Below are positions 33,244 to 41,982 of a DNA stretch of 48,479 nucleotides, one piece after another; positions within the stretch are counted from its first letter, which is position 1; each line of letters starts with the position of its first letter. The translations under genes and the position numbers were made by a program. The notes below the pieces were generated by a model that searched no databases, was not told the DNA's origin, and saw nothing but the letters and a program-made list of their open reading frames with translations. Source of the stretch: Candidatus Poribacteria bacterium (lineage in GTDB: Bacteria > Abyssobacteria > SURF-5); the NCBI GenBank assembly GCA_016215705.1, contig JACRIR010000199.1, forward strand, positions 1-48,479. Reading direction: 5' to 3'.

Positions 33244-34077
33244 ATGACCAAGAATCCTGCGGCAATGAAGTTATTCCTGGAAGTATATTTATTTGCACTT
33301 GGGGCGATAACGGGCAGTTTTCTGAACGTATGTATCCTTCGCCTGCCCGAAGGGAAGTCTCTCGTCTGGCCGGGCTCACATTGCCCGAAGTGCGAGAAGC
33401 CCATCAGATGGTTTGACAATATTCCGATCATCAGCTTCATAATTCTCAGGGGGAGATGCAGACGTTGCGGCTCATCCATTTCATGGCAGTATCCAGCGGT
33501 CGAACTGCTCACGGCTTGTTTCTTCGTGTTGCTGATGCAGCGGTTCACGAATTTCGTCGCGCTCGCGATATATTTGTTGTTCACAAGTTCTCTGATTGTT
33601 GTCACTTTCATAGACCTCAAGCATTACATAATTCCCGACGAAATATCTATCCCGGGTGTTTTCGTGGGATTGGCGGTCAGCCTGCTTCCTGCGCGCATTG
33701 CGGGCGGCCAACTTGTGAGCAGCTCGTTCCTTGACTCACTCATCGGCTGTATCACGGGAGGCGGAATACTATTCCTCGTGGCCGAATTCTCGCTGATCTT
33801 CTTGAAAAAAGAAGGTATGGGCGGGGGAGATGTCAAACTGCTCGCAATGATCGGGGCATTCCTGGGCTGGAAACTCGTCCTCATGACGATTATTGTCGGC
33901 TCAGTGATGGGGGCGGCGGTGGGGGTTGCGCTCATCCTGCTGCGGCTTAAGACCAGAGCCGACTACATTCCGTTCGGGCCTTATCTTGCGCTGGGGGCCA
34001 TTCTGGCAGTCATATGCGGCGAGCAGTTGCTGGCGCTTTATCTGGCATTCGGCGAAAGCTTGAATTCGTTTCCCTAG
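33244..34077 (+). CDS. Prepilin peptidase (A24 family, PilD-like)
   Basis: 277-residue inner-membrane aspartyl protease that cleaves and N-methylates type IV prepilins or type II secretion pseudopilins. The N-terminal GAITGSFLNVCILRLPEG segment and zinc-binding C47-x2-C50 and C72-x2-C75 mark the full two-domain form with methyltransferase activity. Catalytic Asp are D124 (FIDLKHYIIPD) and D196 (GMGGGDVKLL). About 7-8 membrane segments. ATG 33244 lies 11 bp after the radical SAM stop; the longer frame from 33118 is inside it. No pilin gene is visible nearby. Confidence 0.93.
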   Translation: MTKNPAAMKLFLEVYLFALGAITGSFLNVCILRLPEGKSLVWPGSHCPKCEKPIRWFDNIPIISFIILRGRCRRCGSSISWQYPAVELLTACFFVLLMQRFTNFVALAIYLLFTSSLIVVTFIDLKHYIIPDEISIPGVFVGLAVSLLPARIAGGQLVSSSFLDSLIGCITGGGILFLVAEFSLIFLKKEGMGGGDVKLLAMIGAFLGWKLVLMTIIVGSVMGAAVGVALILLRLKTRADYIPFGPYLALGAILAVICGEQLLALYLAFGESLNSFP

Positions 34078-34089
34078 GACCCGGGTAAA

Positions 34090-35667
34090 TTAGTGCACGG
34101 CCTTTCCGTCCGTCCAATACTTTTCGCGCAATACCTTCTTCAAGACCTTGCCACTCGGATTACGCGGCAACTCCCTGACGAATTCGATGGACTTGGGTTT
34201 TTTGAAGGGCGCCATGTTCTGCTTACAGTAATCGGCGATTTCTTCCGCAGTGGCTTCACAGTCGGCCTTCAGCATTATGAACGCCTTCAGGCTCTCGCCC
34301 CACTGCTCGTCGGGAATGCCGATGACGGCTGAATCAAATATTTTCGGGTGATGATTAAGGACAATCTCGATTTCGGCCGGATATATATTGACTCCGCCGC
34401 TGATAACCATGTCCTTCTTGCGGTCAACGATGTAGTAGTAGCCCTCTTCGTCCATGAAGGCCATGTCTCCCACCGACATGAAGCCGTTGTGGAAGGATTC
34501 GTCCGTAGCCTTCTTGTTCCGGTAGTATCCATCCACGAGCATGCTGTTTTTCGCGAACAGTTCGCCGACCTCGCCGGGTTTGACCGGATTACGGTTTTCA
34601 TCGAGGAGAACGAGTTCGTTCCCATCGAGCGGCTTGCCGCATGAACCGGGTCTTCTGAGTTGCTCTTCCGGCCTCAAAACTGTGTTTATGCCCAATTCAG
34701 TAGAGCCATAGAATTCAAAAAGACAATCGTTTCCGAAAAGCTCGACGACTCCTCTTTTCGTGCTGATGTGAAACGGCGCGCCGCCGACAACAATGGTGCG
34801 CATCGAACCGACATCATATTTTTTCTTCACGTCGGCGGGCAGGTTCACCACCATATTCAGCATTGTCGGCACCATGAATGTGCTGGTAATCTTCTCTGAT
34901 TCGATCACTTTGAGAAAATGCTCGGGGTCGAATTTTTCCATGATATATACAGAGGCGCCCAGTATCGTGTGAAGGCCCGCGAAAACGGGGGGCGCAGTGT
35001 GATAGAGAGGGCAAGTGACGACATGGTAGTCGTACGAGGTGATTCGGAAATTCGAAACGAGGCCCATGATAAGCTGGAGGTCGCGTGGCTTGTTTCCTCG
35101 ATAGGCCCCTTTGGGGAGGCCGGTCGTTCCGGAGGTGTAATTGATTGCGGAACTCGACTCCTCCGGGTCCGTTTCCGGGTCTACATCCGACGCTGACTCT
35201 ATCCGCTCTTCCAACTGCTCAGCCCACGGGAGTGTTCCACCACACACTAGAATCCGGTCGGGTGTGACCCTTTCAAAGTTGCCGAGCGCAGGCTCTATGA
35301 CGTCGTTGAACTCTGCGCCCATCACCAACGCCGCAGACTGAGAGTTGTTAATAATGTATTCAATCTCCTTGCTTTTCAGTCTGTAACCGATAGGGACTAC
35401 ACTCGCCTTCAGTTTGCCGACTGCAAAAGCGATTGCGAATCCTTCGACGCGATTGTGCATGAGCACTGCGACGCGGTCGCCGCGCCCGATTCCGATTCCG
35501 GCGAGGACGTTGGCTATCCGGTTGGTCAACAGATGGAACTCTTTGAAGGAATACTTGCGCCTCGAGTCGGCCATTGCCTGTTTCGCGGGAGTTTCCCGGG
35601 CATAATACGCCAGCGTGAATGGAATCGGCTGTTGCTGACCGACATTTGTCGCAGATGAATCATGCAT
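34090..35667 (-). CDS. Acyl-CoA synthetase (AMP-forming)
   Basis: 525 residues of the ANL superfamily; activates a carboxylic acid with ATP to the acyl-AMP and then acyl-CoA. Motifs: INYTSGTTGLPKGAYRGN (ATP-binding P-loop), FEFYGSTELGINT, VGDMAFMDEEGYYYIVDRKK, SGGVNIYPAEIE (hinge) and the catalytic Lys in RNPSGKVLKK. Start 35667 follows GGAGG by 6 bases; the longer frame to 35775 has no ribosome site. It is the third gene of a minus-strand unit with two dehydrogenases. The acid is unknown; lipid chain length cannot be read. Confidence 0.92.
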   Translation of the reverse strand: MHDSSATNVGQQQPIPFTLAYYARETPAKQAMADSRRKYSFKEFHLLTNRIANVLAGIGIGRGDRVAVLMHNRVEGFAIAFAVGKLKASVVPIGYRLKSKEIEYIINNSQSAALVMGAEFNDVIEPALGNFERVTPDRILVCGGTLPWAEQLEERIESASDVDPETDPEESSSAINYTSGTTGLPKGAYRGNKPRDLQLIMGLVSNFRITSYDYHVVTCPLYHTAPPVFAGLHTILGASVYIMEKFDPEHFLKVIESEKITSTFMVPTMLNMVVNLPADVKKKYDVGSMRTIVVGGAPFHISTKRGVVELFGNDCLFEFYGSTELGINTVLRPEEQLRRPGSCGKPLDGNELVLLDENRNPVKPGEVGELFAKNSMLVDGYYRNKKATDESFHNGFMSVGDMAFMDEEGYYYIVDRKKDMVISGGVNIYPAEIEIVLNHHPKIFDSAVIGIPDEQWGESLKAFIMLKADCEATAEEIADYCKQNMAPFKKPKSIEFVRELPRNPSGKVLKKVLREKYWTDGKAVH

Positions 35668-35701
35668 CTCGTGCCTCCGTCTGCTACCCCGGGGTAGAGC
35701 T

Positions 35702-36883
35702 TTATAGAATTGCCGTAATCTTGCATTCCTCTCTATCGGTCTGAAGCAGCTTAAGGTTCTCGGGAACTTCGTCAAGCCGAATCCTTTTTGTTACGAGCCG
35801 GGTCATGTCCATTCCGGTAGCCATGGCGCTGATTACCCGTGGGAACGTACCGTGACCGGAATGTCCCTGAGCGCCGACGATTGACGCGCGCCTCACCTGG
35901 AAGACTTCACCGGTGACCGGTATTTTCGCGTCCGCCCTGGCCACAATGACTACCGTGCTGTTAAGGGTGCGGCCACGCCAGATGGCGTCTTCTATTCCGG
36001 GCCACACAATGGCAGGCAAGCCCGTCGCTTCAAGATAGAGGCTGGCGCCCATTCCGTCGGTGAGCTCGAGCAGCTTTTCGGCAAAACTTTCTTTCGAGGG
36101 GTCTATCGTGGCGGTCGCGCCCATTTTCTTTGCCAGCTTAGCGCGGCTTTTTGACGGCTCCGACAAGATGACGTGGGCCGCGCCCGAACGGCGAAGAATC
36201 GCGACTGCGGCAAGACCTATCGGCCCGCCGCCCAAAATGGCGACGTTATCCCCCGCCCTGATTCCCCCGCCCCGTTCTATCACGGCATTGTACGCAACGG
36301 AGGTCGGCTCGACAAGGCTGCCCGCCACAAAGAGGTCATCTCCCGAATAGTTAGCGCGGAGCGGCTCCAGACTCCAACAGTATTTTGCTTTCAACTTCAC
36401 ATATGGAGCAAAAGCGCCATCGCATGAGAATCCGATTTCTTCAAGCGCCTCGCAGTGGTTGGGATATCCATCGGCACAAGGACGGCAGCGGCCGCACCAG
36501 AACATCTCCTCTGCGCACACGGGCGCTCCGGCCTTGTATCTCTTGTTTGTCCGCTTATCGAATGCAAACTTTCCGGCTTCGACAATGACGCCTCCAAACT
36601 CATGTCCGAGCGTGGCCGGAAACGCTGTCAGACCGGGATAAAAGATGTAGCCGTCCGAGTCCTCCTGGGCCATATGCACGTCGCTTCCGCATATTCCGCA
36701 GGCCTTGACCTCTATAAGAACTTCGTCATCGGCGATTTTGGGCCGTGGCAATTCCTCGACCGTGACCCGTGGGTTGCGCCATACTTTGCTGCCGAGATAA
36801 GTGAGCTTACCATCGACATCCTTGGCGCCAAGCACAAAGTCTTTCTTGGGCGCCCAATCCGCTTTGAGTCTGACTGCCTTCAT
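35702..36883 (-). CDS. iolM: Zinc alcohol dehydrogenase, scyllo-inosose 3-dehydrogenase-like
   Basis: 393-residue zinc-dependent MDR dehydrogenase. Long stretches (KACGICGSDVHMAQ, LGHEFGG, CAEEMFWCGRCRPCADG, SLVEPTSVAYNAVI, GGGPIGLAAVAIL, GHSGHGTFPRVISAMATGMD) recall from memory the Thermotoga maritima inositol-pathway dehydrogenase IolM. Catalytic zinc C-x2-C and HE sites and structural cysteines look intact. The ATG at 36883 is preferred: it sits 7 bases after GAGGA, matching the family start, whereas ATG 36889 is one base after it. In a row with another dehydrogenase and an acyl-CoA synthetase; other inositol genes are absent, so the natural substrate may differ. Confidence 0.82.
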   Translation of the reverse strand: MKAVRLKADWAPKKDFVLGAKDVDGKLTYLGSKVWRNPRVTVEELPRPKIADDEVLIEVKACGICGSDVHMAQEDSDGYIFYPGLTAFPATLGHEFGGVIVEAGKFAFDKRTNKRYKAGAPVCAEEMFWCGRCRPCADGYPNHCEALEEIGFSCDGAFAPYVKLKAKYCWSLEPLRANYSGDDLFVAGSLVEPTSVAYNAVIERGGGIRAGDNVAILGGGPIGLAAVAILRRSGAAHVILSEPSKSRAKLAKKMGATATIDPSKESFAEKLLELTDGMGASLYLEATGLPAIVWPGIEDAIWRGRTLNSTVVIVARADAKIPVTGEVFQVRRASIVGAQGHSGHGTFPRVISAMATGMDMTRLVTKRIRLDEVPENLKLLQTDREECKITAIL

Positions 36884-36893
36884 TTTCATTTCC

Positions 36894-37922
36894 TCACTCG
36901 TTAGGGTCCACCAAAACCTTTATCGCCTCGCCCCTGCGCATTGCGTCCACACCCTTATGAATCTCTCTCAATTTGAACCGGTGAGTCACGAGACTCTTCA
37001 GATTGAGCCGGCCACTCTCGAGGAGAGAAACCGTTGCGGGGAACGTGGCATTCGCGATAAAGCTGCCGATAATCTCTATTTCATTGCGCGTAATGTCGTT
37101 CTGCCGTATCTCGGCCATAGCTCTGCTGTTCATCCCGAAGAGAAGCACTCTGCCACCCTTGCGGGCCGATGCGACGGCTTCCTTCATCAGGGCGCCTACC
37201 GCGTCGATCACAATATCCGCGCCGACACCGGTCCTGGCCCGGACGATTTCCTCAAGCTGTGTATCACCCCGGCTAATGACCTCAGTGGCGCCCATCTTCC
37301 GCGCCATGCGAGCACGTTTGGAATTGGGTTCGCTTACAAGTATTTCCTTCAGTCCCGCCATACGAAGGATGCTTACGAAATACAGGCCGATGGGGCCCGC
37401 TCCAAGCACCAGCGCAGACTCGCCGGGCAAAGGCTTCAGCTTCCGGATTCCGTTCAGCACGCACGACAGCGGCTCCGCAAATATCGCTTCCTCGAGAGGA
37501 GTCTCTTTCGAGATGGCAAAAAGGGCGTCGCACGGCGCGAGATTGTATTCCGCGAATCCGCCATCGATGAAAATCCCGAGCGTGGTCATGTTCTCACACA
37601 TGTTTGGCAGCGCTTTTCGACAGTAAGCACAGAAGCCGCACGCGAGATTCGGATTGACAACCACCCTATCGCCTTTCTTGAGATGGGTCACGCCGTTGCC
37701 TGCGTCGATAACCTCTCCGACGTATTCATGGCCCAGAATTGTCGCCGCATTCGCAGGATGTCCGGGCGGAACCGAAAGGATGTGAACGTCCGTTCCACAG
37801 ACGCTTGCGACCTCGATTCTCAGTAAGACGTCTTTCTCACGGCTAACTGCGGGGACGGGTTTCTTGCGCAACTGCAACACGCCATTGCCCTCAAAGACTG
37901 CGGCCACCATTTGTTTTTTCAT
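36894..37922 (-). CDS. Zinc-dependent alcohol/polyol dehydrogenase
   Basis: 342-residue MDR enzyme of the threonine dehydrogenase/sorbitol dehydrogenase type. Zinc sites: VCGTDVHIL and LGHEYVGEVIDAG; structural cysteines NLACGFCAYCRKALPNMC; Rossmann motif LVLGAGPIGLYF; C-terminal LVTHRFKLREIHKGVDAM. NAD(P)-dependent oxidation of a secondary alcohol is expected. Start 37922 follows AAGGAAG on the minus strand. It is the first gene of the three-gene unit behind a perfect sigma-70 promoter. Which polyol it uses is unknown. Confidence 0.92.
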   Translation of the reverse strand: MKKQMVAAVFEGNGVLQLRKKPVPAVSREKDVLLRIEVASVCGTDVHILSVPPGHPANAATILGHEYVGEVIDAGNGVTHLKKGDRVVVNPNLACGFCAYCRKALPNMCENMTTLGIFIDGGFAEYNLAPCDALFAISKETPLEEAIFAEPLSCVLNGIRKLKPLPGESALVLGAGPIGLYFVSILRMAGLKEILVSEPNSKRARMARKMGATEVISRGDTQLEEIVRARTGVGADIVIDAVGALMKEAVASARKGGRVLLFGMNSRAMAEIRQNDITRNEIEIIGSFIANATFPATVSLLESGRLNLKSLVTHRFKLREIHKGVDAMRRGEAIKVLVDPNE

Positions 37923-38017
37923 GCTTGTCTTCCTTCTGCCCGGAGAAAACGCCTGATCTTGAGATTATTCCGCAATTGCGCGTTTGTTTCAGGCTTCTTT
38001 GTCCCCAAACGACCCGA

Positions 38018-38046
38018 ATTATACTTCAAGGGAACAGCGGTGTCAA
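38018..38046 (-). promoter_or_regulatory. Perfect sigma-70 promoter for the dehydrogenase/acyl-CoA synthetase unit
   Basis: On the minus strand TTGACA (38046-38041), a 17-base spacer and TATAAT (38023-38018). Both boxes are exact consensus. RNA would start near 38012, giving a leader of about 90 bases. A divergent promoter lies at 38135-38164. Confidence 0.75.
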
Positions 38047-38113
38047 ACGGGCGCCACCAGCCGTAACCATGTGTAATTGTGAGCAGACACTCCCGACCGA
38101 ATAGAAGTTGCAC

Positions 38114-38126
38114 GTGAAAGAAACGG
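38114..38126. repeat. CGTGAAAGAAACG motif shared with palindrome flanks
   Basis: Identical to 2415-2427 beside the first palindrome and one mismatch from the complement of 43816-43828 beside another. No palindrome is present here, so it may be a relic or chance. Confidence 0.3.
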
Positions 38127-38134
38127 AGGCGGGT

Positions 38135-38164
38135 TGATAGAGAAAACTCTTCAATGCTATAATC
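38135..38164 (+). promoter_or_regulatory. Putative promoter of the second YfhO-like gene
   Basis: TTGATA (38135-38140), 18-base spacer, TGC plus TATAAT (38159-38164), extended -10. RNA start near 38171, leader of about 40 bases. Confidence 0.6.
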
Positions 38165-38211
38165 GCGCGCATGAGTTCAGGACAGCCGCCTCAAGATGGA
38201 GCGGGAACACC

Positions 38212-40776
38212 ATGCGCATAGAGCGTCGAGATCTCGTCGTTTCGGCGTTTCTCGCAGTCCTCGTTCTTGCTTTCTTTCACAATGCCCTTTTGCGAGGAGA
38301 GCAGTTTTACGCGGGGGACACGTATAGGTTCTTCTATCCGCTGAAAAGAATGGCTGCGGACCTCGTGCGCAGCGGCGAAGCTCCCTTATGGAATCCGCTG
38401 GTTCACAGCGGCGCGCCGCTTCATGCAGCCCTCCAGTCGGCGGTTTTCTATCCTTTCTCGGTCCTGTTCTATTTCTTTCCTTTCGACTTTGCGTTCAAAT
38501 GGTATATCGCCTTGCACGTGCTGCTAGCTGCCCTAGCGACCTATTTTCTCATGCGTCGATGGCAATTGGACCGCCTCCCTGCTTTTGCGGCAGCCATAAC
38601 CTATGCGTTCAGCGGATACCTGATTTCATTCATCGACGGTCTCAACATTTTTTCCTCAATTGCATGGCTTCCGCTTGTGTTTGCAGCCTTCGAGAGCGCG
38701 GTGGAACAATCCGGAGTCGCATCTGTTTCGCTTGCGTCACTTGCGGTGGCGGCCCAAACTCTGGCGGGAGACCCCGTGAGCGGCTACTGCACGTTCTTGA
38801 TATGCGGCGCATATTGGCTGATTCTGATAGGGGTCTCCGCCTTCAGTCACAGGCCGCGCGCGGAAACCTCCATCAAGTTCTCAGTCTTGCCGATGATAGC
38901 AATCCTGGCTTTTTTTCTCTCTTATGTCCAGATCGGCCCCTCACAAGAATTTGCTCAGAATTCCACACGGTCGGTGGCGATAAGCTATGACAGCGCCACA
39001 CAATACTCACTTGCGCCACAGCGCCTGCTCACGCTGATTGCGCCGTACCTGTTCGGGAATCCCATAGAAAACGTCGCCGATTGGGGCCGGATTTTTTCCC
39101 CTCGCTTTCCGTTGGAGCGCACTCTGTACGTCGGCGCCATGCCGCTTGCGCTCATGATGATTGCGGTAGCCGCTTTCAGGGAGAGACGCGTCTATTTTTT
39201 TGCCGGCGTCTTCGTTGTGAGCCTTTTGCTGTCATTAGGCAGGAACACACCCATATATCATATTCCATACCGCATCCTGCCCGTATTCGCCATGTTTCGG
39301 TATCCGGTGAAGTTTTTCTTTGCGACTACATTCGCTACGTCGGTGCTTTGCGGATACGGTCTGCAATATCTGACGGAGGGAAACGCCGGCGGAACCCATC
39401 GGCTGAGAGCATCAGCGGAGATATTTACGAAGCGTTTCTCGGCCTTTCTTGCAGCAACAGCCGTCACATGGCTTGTGTTTGCGGCATGTGACAGGTTTCT
39501 GGTAGATGTGACGGGCGGTCTCTTATTAAGGTTTTCCTCTGTAGACGCTCAATTCACTCACCAGTTTATTCCCTACATGAAAAAGCAAGCATTTCAAGCG
39601 GCCGTCGTATTTGCGCTCCTTGGCGCGGGCCTCCGGGCATACAAGAAAGGGTTCTTTTCGCGGAATTTCTTCAAAATCTTCGTCGCGGCTTTTCTTATTC
39701 TGGATTTGTTGCCCGTAAGCTACCGCGCAATGGACACGACACATGAATCGTTCTACTCCGCTCCACGTATTGACTCGACGCTGCGGGCCGATGGCGAAAT
39801 GTTCCGACTCTATCGAACTCCTATCGATATGGAACAGCATCTGGATAACCTTCCGATAAGGACGGCAGCGGACTATTACCTGTGGAACCGGGAAATTCTG
39901 TCACCGAATTTCGGAACGCTTTTCGGATACGCCTACACCGACGGGTACGACAGCGCAAATCTGCTCTGGCATAACCTGTTTCTCAGGTTTGTTGAAGGGT
40001 CGCCTCCGCTTGTCAGACCCCGCTTGCTCGGCCTGTTGAATGTCAAGTATATTTTCTCCTCACACCCCCTAAATCATCCTGACCTGATTCTCAGGAACTC
40101 GCTATCAGGCAATGTGTTCTTGTACGAAAACGTCCGCTGTCTAGAGCGAGCATACTTCGTTCCGAATTCGATTGTGGCATCGAGCGAATCCGTTGCGTTG
40201 AGGGTGCTGGCTTCCAACGGCTTCGAGCCGAAGACCGCGGTAGTGCTGGTTGACAAGGGCGGTCCGGGATCGCTCAACCCCGGGAAAGGCGCCGCTGGTT
40301 TTGACGTGTCCATGCCGAAGGATTTCAAGTACCAAACGATGAACGTGTCCGACGAACCATCAGGCGTACTCCCGCACGGACCCTCGATCGGACGGCCTGA
40401 CAGACCTTCAAATAAGTCTCACCTCGAACTCTTGCATGGAATGGCTGAAATGCCGGCGCCCCTTGCGCCGGTAAGAATCGAGAGTTACGGGCCGAATTCG
40501 GTTGTTCTCTCAGTCAATGCTCCATATGCAGGTTATGTCGTCCTATGTGACGCATACTATCCCAATTGGAAAGCACGCATAAATGGGTTAAGCGTAAAGG
40601 TGTTGCGGGCCAATTGTACGGTGCGGGCGATTCCTGTTAAGGCGGGCAACAGCATCATCGAATTTGCTTACGATAAGGACTCCTTCCATCGGGCGGCGAT
40701 AGTCAGCGCGGTAACAATTGCAGTGTGCGTGGCGGGCATTGTCGTGCGCCGGCGGATGAGCGGTAAGCGCGCATGA
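38212..40776 (+). CDS. YfhO-like membrane protein
   Basis: 854 residues. About 13 membrane segments make the first two thirds; the rest is soluble. The first loop carries FYAGDTYRFFYPLKRMAADL and APLWNPLVHSGAP, a YfhO signature near the entrance to the GT-C active site, and the C-terminal DAYYPNWKARINGL is shared with the 26083-28620 protein. Start 38212 follows GGAG by about 10 bases and the promoter by 48; the frame from 38134 lies upstream of the RNA start. Likely transfers a polyprenyl-linked sugar outside the membrane (inferred). Confidence 0.83.
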   Translation: MRIERRDLVVSAFLAVLVLAFFHNALLRGEQFYAGDTYRFFYPLKRMAADLVRSGEAPLWNPLVHSGAPLHAALQSAVFYPFSVLFYFFPFDFAFKWYIALHVLLAALATYFLMRRWQLDRLPAFAAAITYAFSGYLISFIDGLNIFSSIAWLPLVFAAFESAVEQSGVASVSLASLAVAAQTLAGDPVSGYCTFLICGAYWLILIGVSAFSHRPRAETSIKFSVLPMIAILAFFLSYVQIGPSQEFAQNSTRSVAISYDSATQYSLAPQRLLTLIAPYLFGNPIENVADWGRIFSPRFPLERTLYVGAMPLALMMIAVAAFRERRVYFFAGVFVVSLLLSLGRNTPIYHIPYRILPVFAMFRYPVKFFFATTFATSVLCGYGLQYLTEGNAGGTHRLRASAEIFTKRFSAFLAATAVTWLVFAACDRFLVDVTGGLLLRFSSVDAQFTHQFIPYMKKQAFQAAVVFALLGAGLRAYKKGFFSRNFFKIFVAAFLILDLLPVSYRAMDTTHESFYSAPRIDSTLRADGEMFRLYRTPIDMEQHLDNLPIRTAADYYLWNREILSPNFGTLFGYAYTDGYDSANLLWHNLFLRFVEGSPPLVRPRLLGLLNVKYIFSSHPLNHPDLILRNSLSGNVFLYENVRCLERAYFVPNSIVASSESVALRVLASNGFEPKTAVVLVDKGGPGSLNPGKGAAGFDVSMPKDFKYQTMNVSDEPSGVLPHGPSIGRPDRPSNKSHLELLHGMAEMPAPLAPVRIESYGPNSVVLSVNAPYAGYVVLCDAYYPNWKARINGLSVKVLRANCTVRAIPVKAGNSIIEFAYDKDSFHRAAIVSAVTIAVCVAGIVVRRRMSGKRA

Positions 40777-40791
40777 GATTCCTCATGCAGA

Positions 40792-41928
40792 TCATATTTC
40801 CTTGAATTCGATGATTGCGTTCACGATGCGGTCCAAGTCAGTCTCATTCAGCTTGTTGTAAAACGGCAGGCGCAGCAGTCTGGCGCTAACATCCTCTGTT
40901 ATCGGACAACCCCCTTCTTTCCCTCCATAGCGTCTCCCCATATCCGACAGATGCAGAGGCAGATAATGGAAAACAGCGTGAATCCCGCGTCTTTTCAAGT
41001 GCGCAATCAAGGCCTGGCGACTTTCGAGCGACGGCAGAAGAATATAGAACATGTGGAACGGATGCTCGCAATGCGACGGTATAAAAGGAAGTCGAACACC
41101 GTGTTCCTTTGCCCAGGCCAGGAGATTCTTGCAGTAATACTCCCATATTCGGCGGCGAGAGGACTGAATCTGGTTTCGAGCTTCGAGCTGAGCATACAAG
41201 AACGCCGCGAGAATGTCAGTGGGCAAATAGCTCGACCCGATATCGACCCACGTGTATTTGTCTATTTCCCCGCGAAAGAATCGGCTGCGGTTTGTGCCCT
41301 TCTCCCTCAGAATTTCCGCCCGCTCGACGTACTGTGGGTCGTTAATGACCAAGGCGCCGCCTTCACCACACGTGAAGTTCTTCGTCTCATGAAAGCTCTG
41401 TGCGGCGAGGCAACCGAATGTTCCGAGAAATCGCCCCCGGTATTTGCCCAATAGTCCGTGTGCGTTGTCCTCGACGACATGAACGCCGGAACGTCCGGCG
41501 ACCTGAGAAATGACATCCATCTCACAACCCACACCCGCATAGTGCACGGGCACAATCGCCTTCGTCCGCGAAGTTATGAATTGCTCCAGTAGTCTCTCGT
41601 CCAGATTGAGGGTGTCCGGCCGAATATCGACAAAGACCGGCCGCGCGCCGCGAAGTACGAAGGCGTTAACCGTGGAGACAAAGGTAAAGGAAGGGATGAT
41701 TATCTCATCGCCCGGCCCAACATCCAGGAGGAGCGCGGCCATCTCGAGGGCGTGAGTGCCCGAGGTGGTGAGCAGAGCTTTCCTCGCCCCGAGCAACTCC
41801 TCCAGCAGCGCATGGCACTTCCGTGTGAAAGGTCCGTCACCGGAGATGTGCGAGTTGGCAAGGGCTTGCCGGACACAGTCCAGTTCCGTCCCAACGACAA
41901 AAGCGCGGTTAAAAGGGATATCGGACAT
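40792..41928 (-). CDS. wecE: dTDP-4-amino-4,6-dideoxygalactose transaminase (WecE-like)
   Basis: 378-residue PLP enzyme of the DegT/DnrJ/EryC1 sugar aminotransferases. Cofactor residues are D154 in VVEDNAHG and the Schiff-base K183 in FHETKNFTCGEGGALV; TTSGTHALEM and PSFTFVSTVNAF are also typical. ETKNFTCGEGGA fits WecE/RffA, which converts dTDP-4-keto-6-deoxyglucose to dTDP-Fuc4N. The start at 41928 (MSDIPFNRAF) matches the family; a TTG at 41940 is possible. It is third in a minus-strand run with a GNAT enzyme and a GT2, but the acceptor keto-sugar could differ. Confidence 0.88.
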   Translation of the reverse strand: MSDIPFNRAFVVGTELDCVRQALANSHISGDGPFTRKCHALLEELLGARKALLTTSGTHALEMAALLLDVGPGDEIIIPSFTFVSTVNAFVLRGARPVFVDIRPDTLNLDERLLEQFITSRTKAIVPVHYAGVGCEMDVISQVAGRSGVHVVEDNAHGLLGKYRGRFLGTFGCLAAQSFHETKNFTCGEGGALVINDPQYVERAEILREKGTNRSRFFRGEIDKYTWVDIGSSYLPTDILAAFLYAQLEARNQIQSSRRRIWEYYCKNLLAWAKEHGVRLPFIPSHCEHPFHMFYILLPSLESRQALIAHLKRRGIHAVFHYLPLHLSDMGRRYGGKEGGCPITEDVSARLLRLPFYNKLNETDLDRIVNAIIEFKEI

Positions 41929-41982
41929 TGGTAGTCTCAATATCTGTTCGCGACAACAGGCAAATAATGGCCATTGTGATTC

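Noticed and set aside
36801-37826. 341-codon plus-strand frame
   Set aside because: It lies opposite two clear zinc dehydrogenases and shows no known domain.
38388-38990. 200-codon plus-strand frame inside the second YfhO-like gene
   Set aside because: It is another frame of a clear multi-membrane protein.
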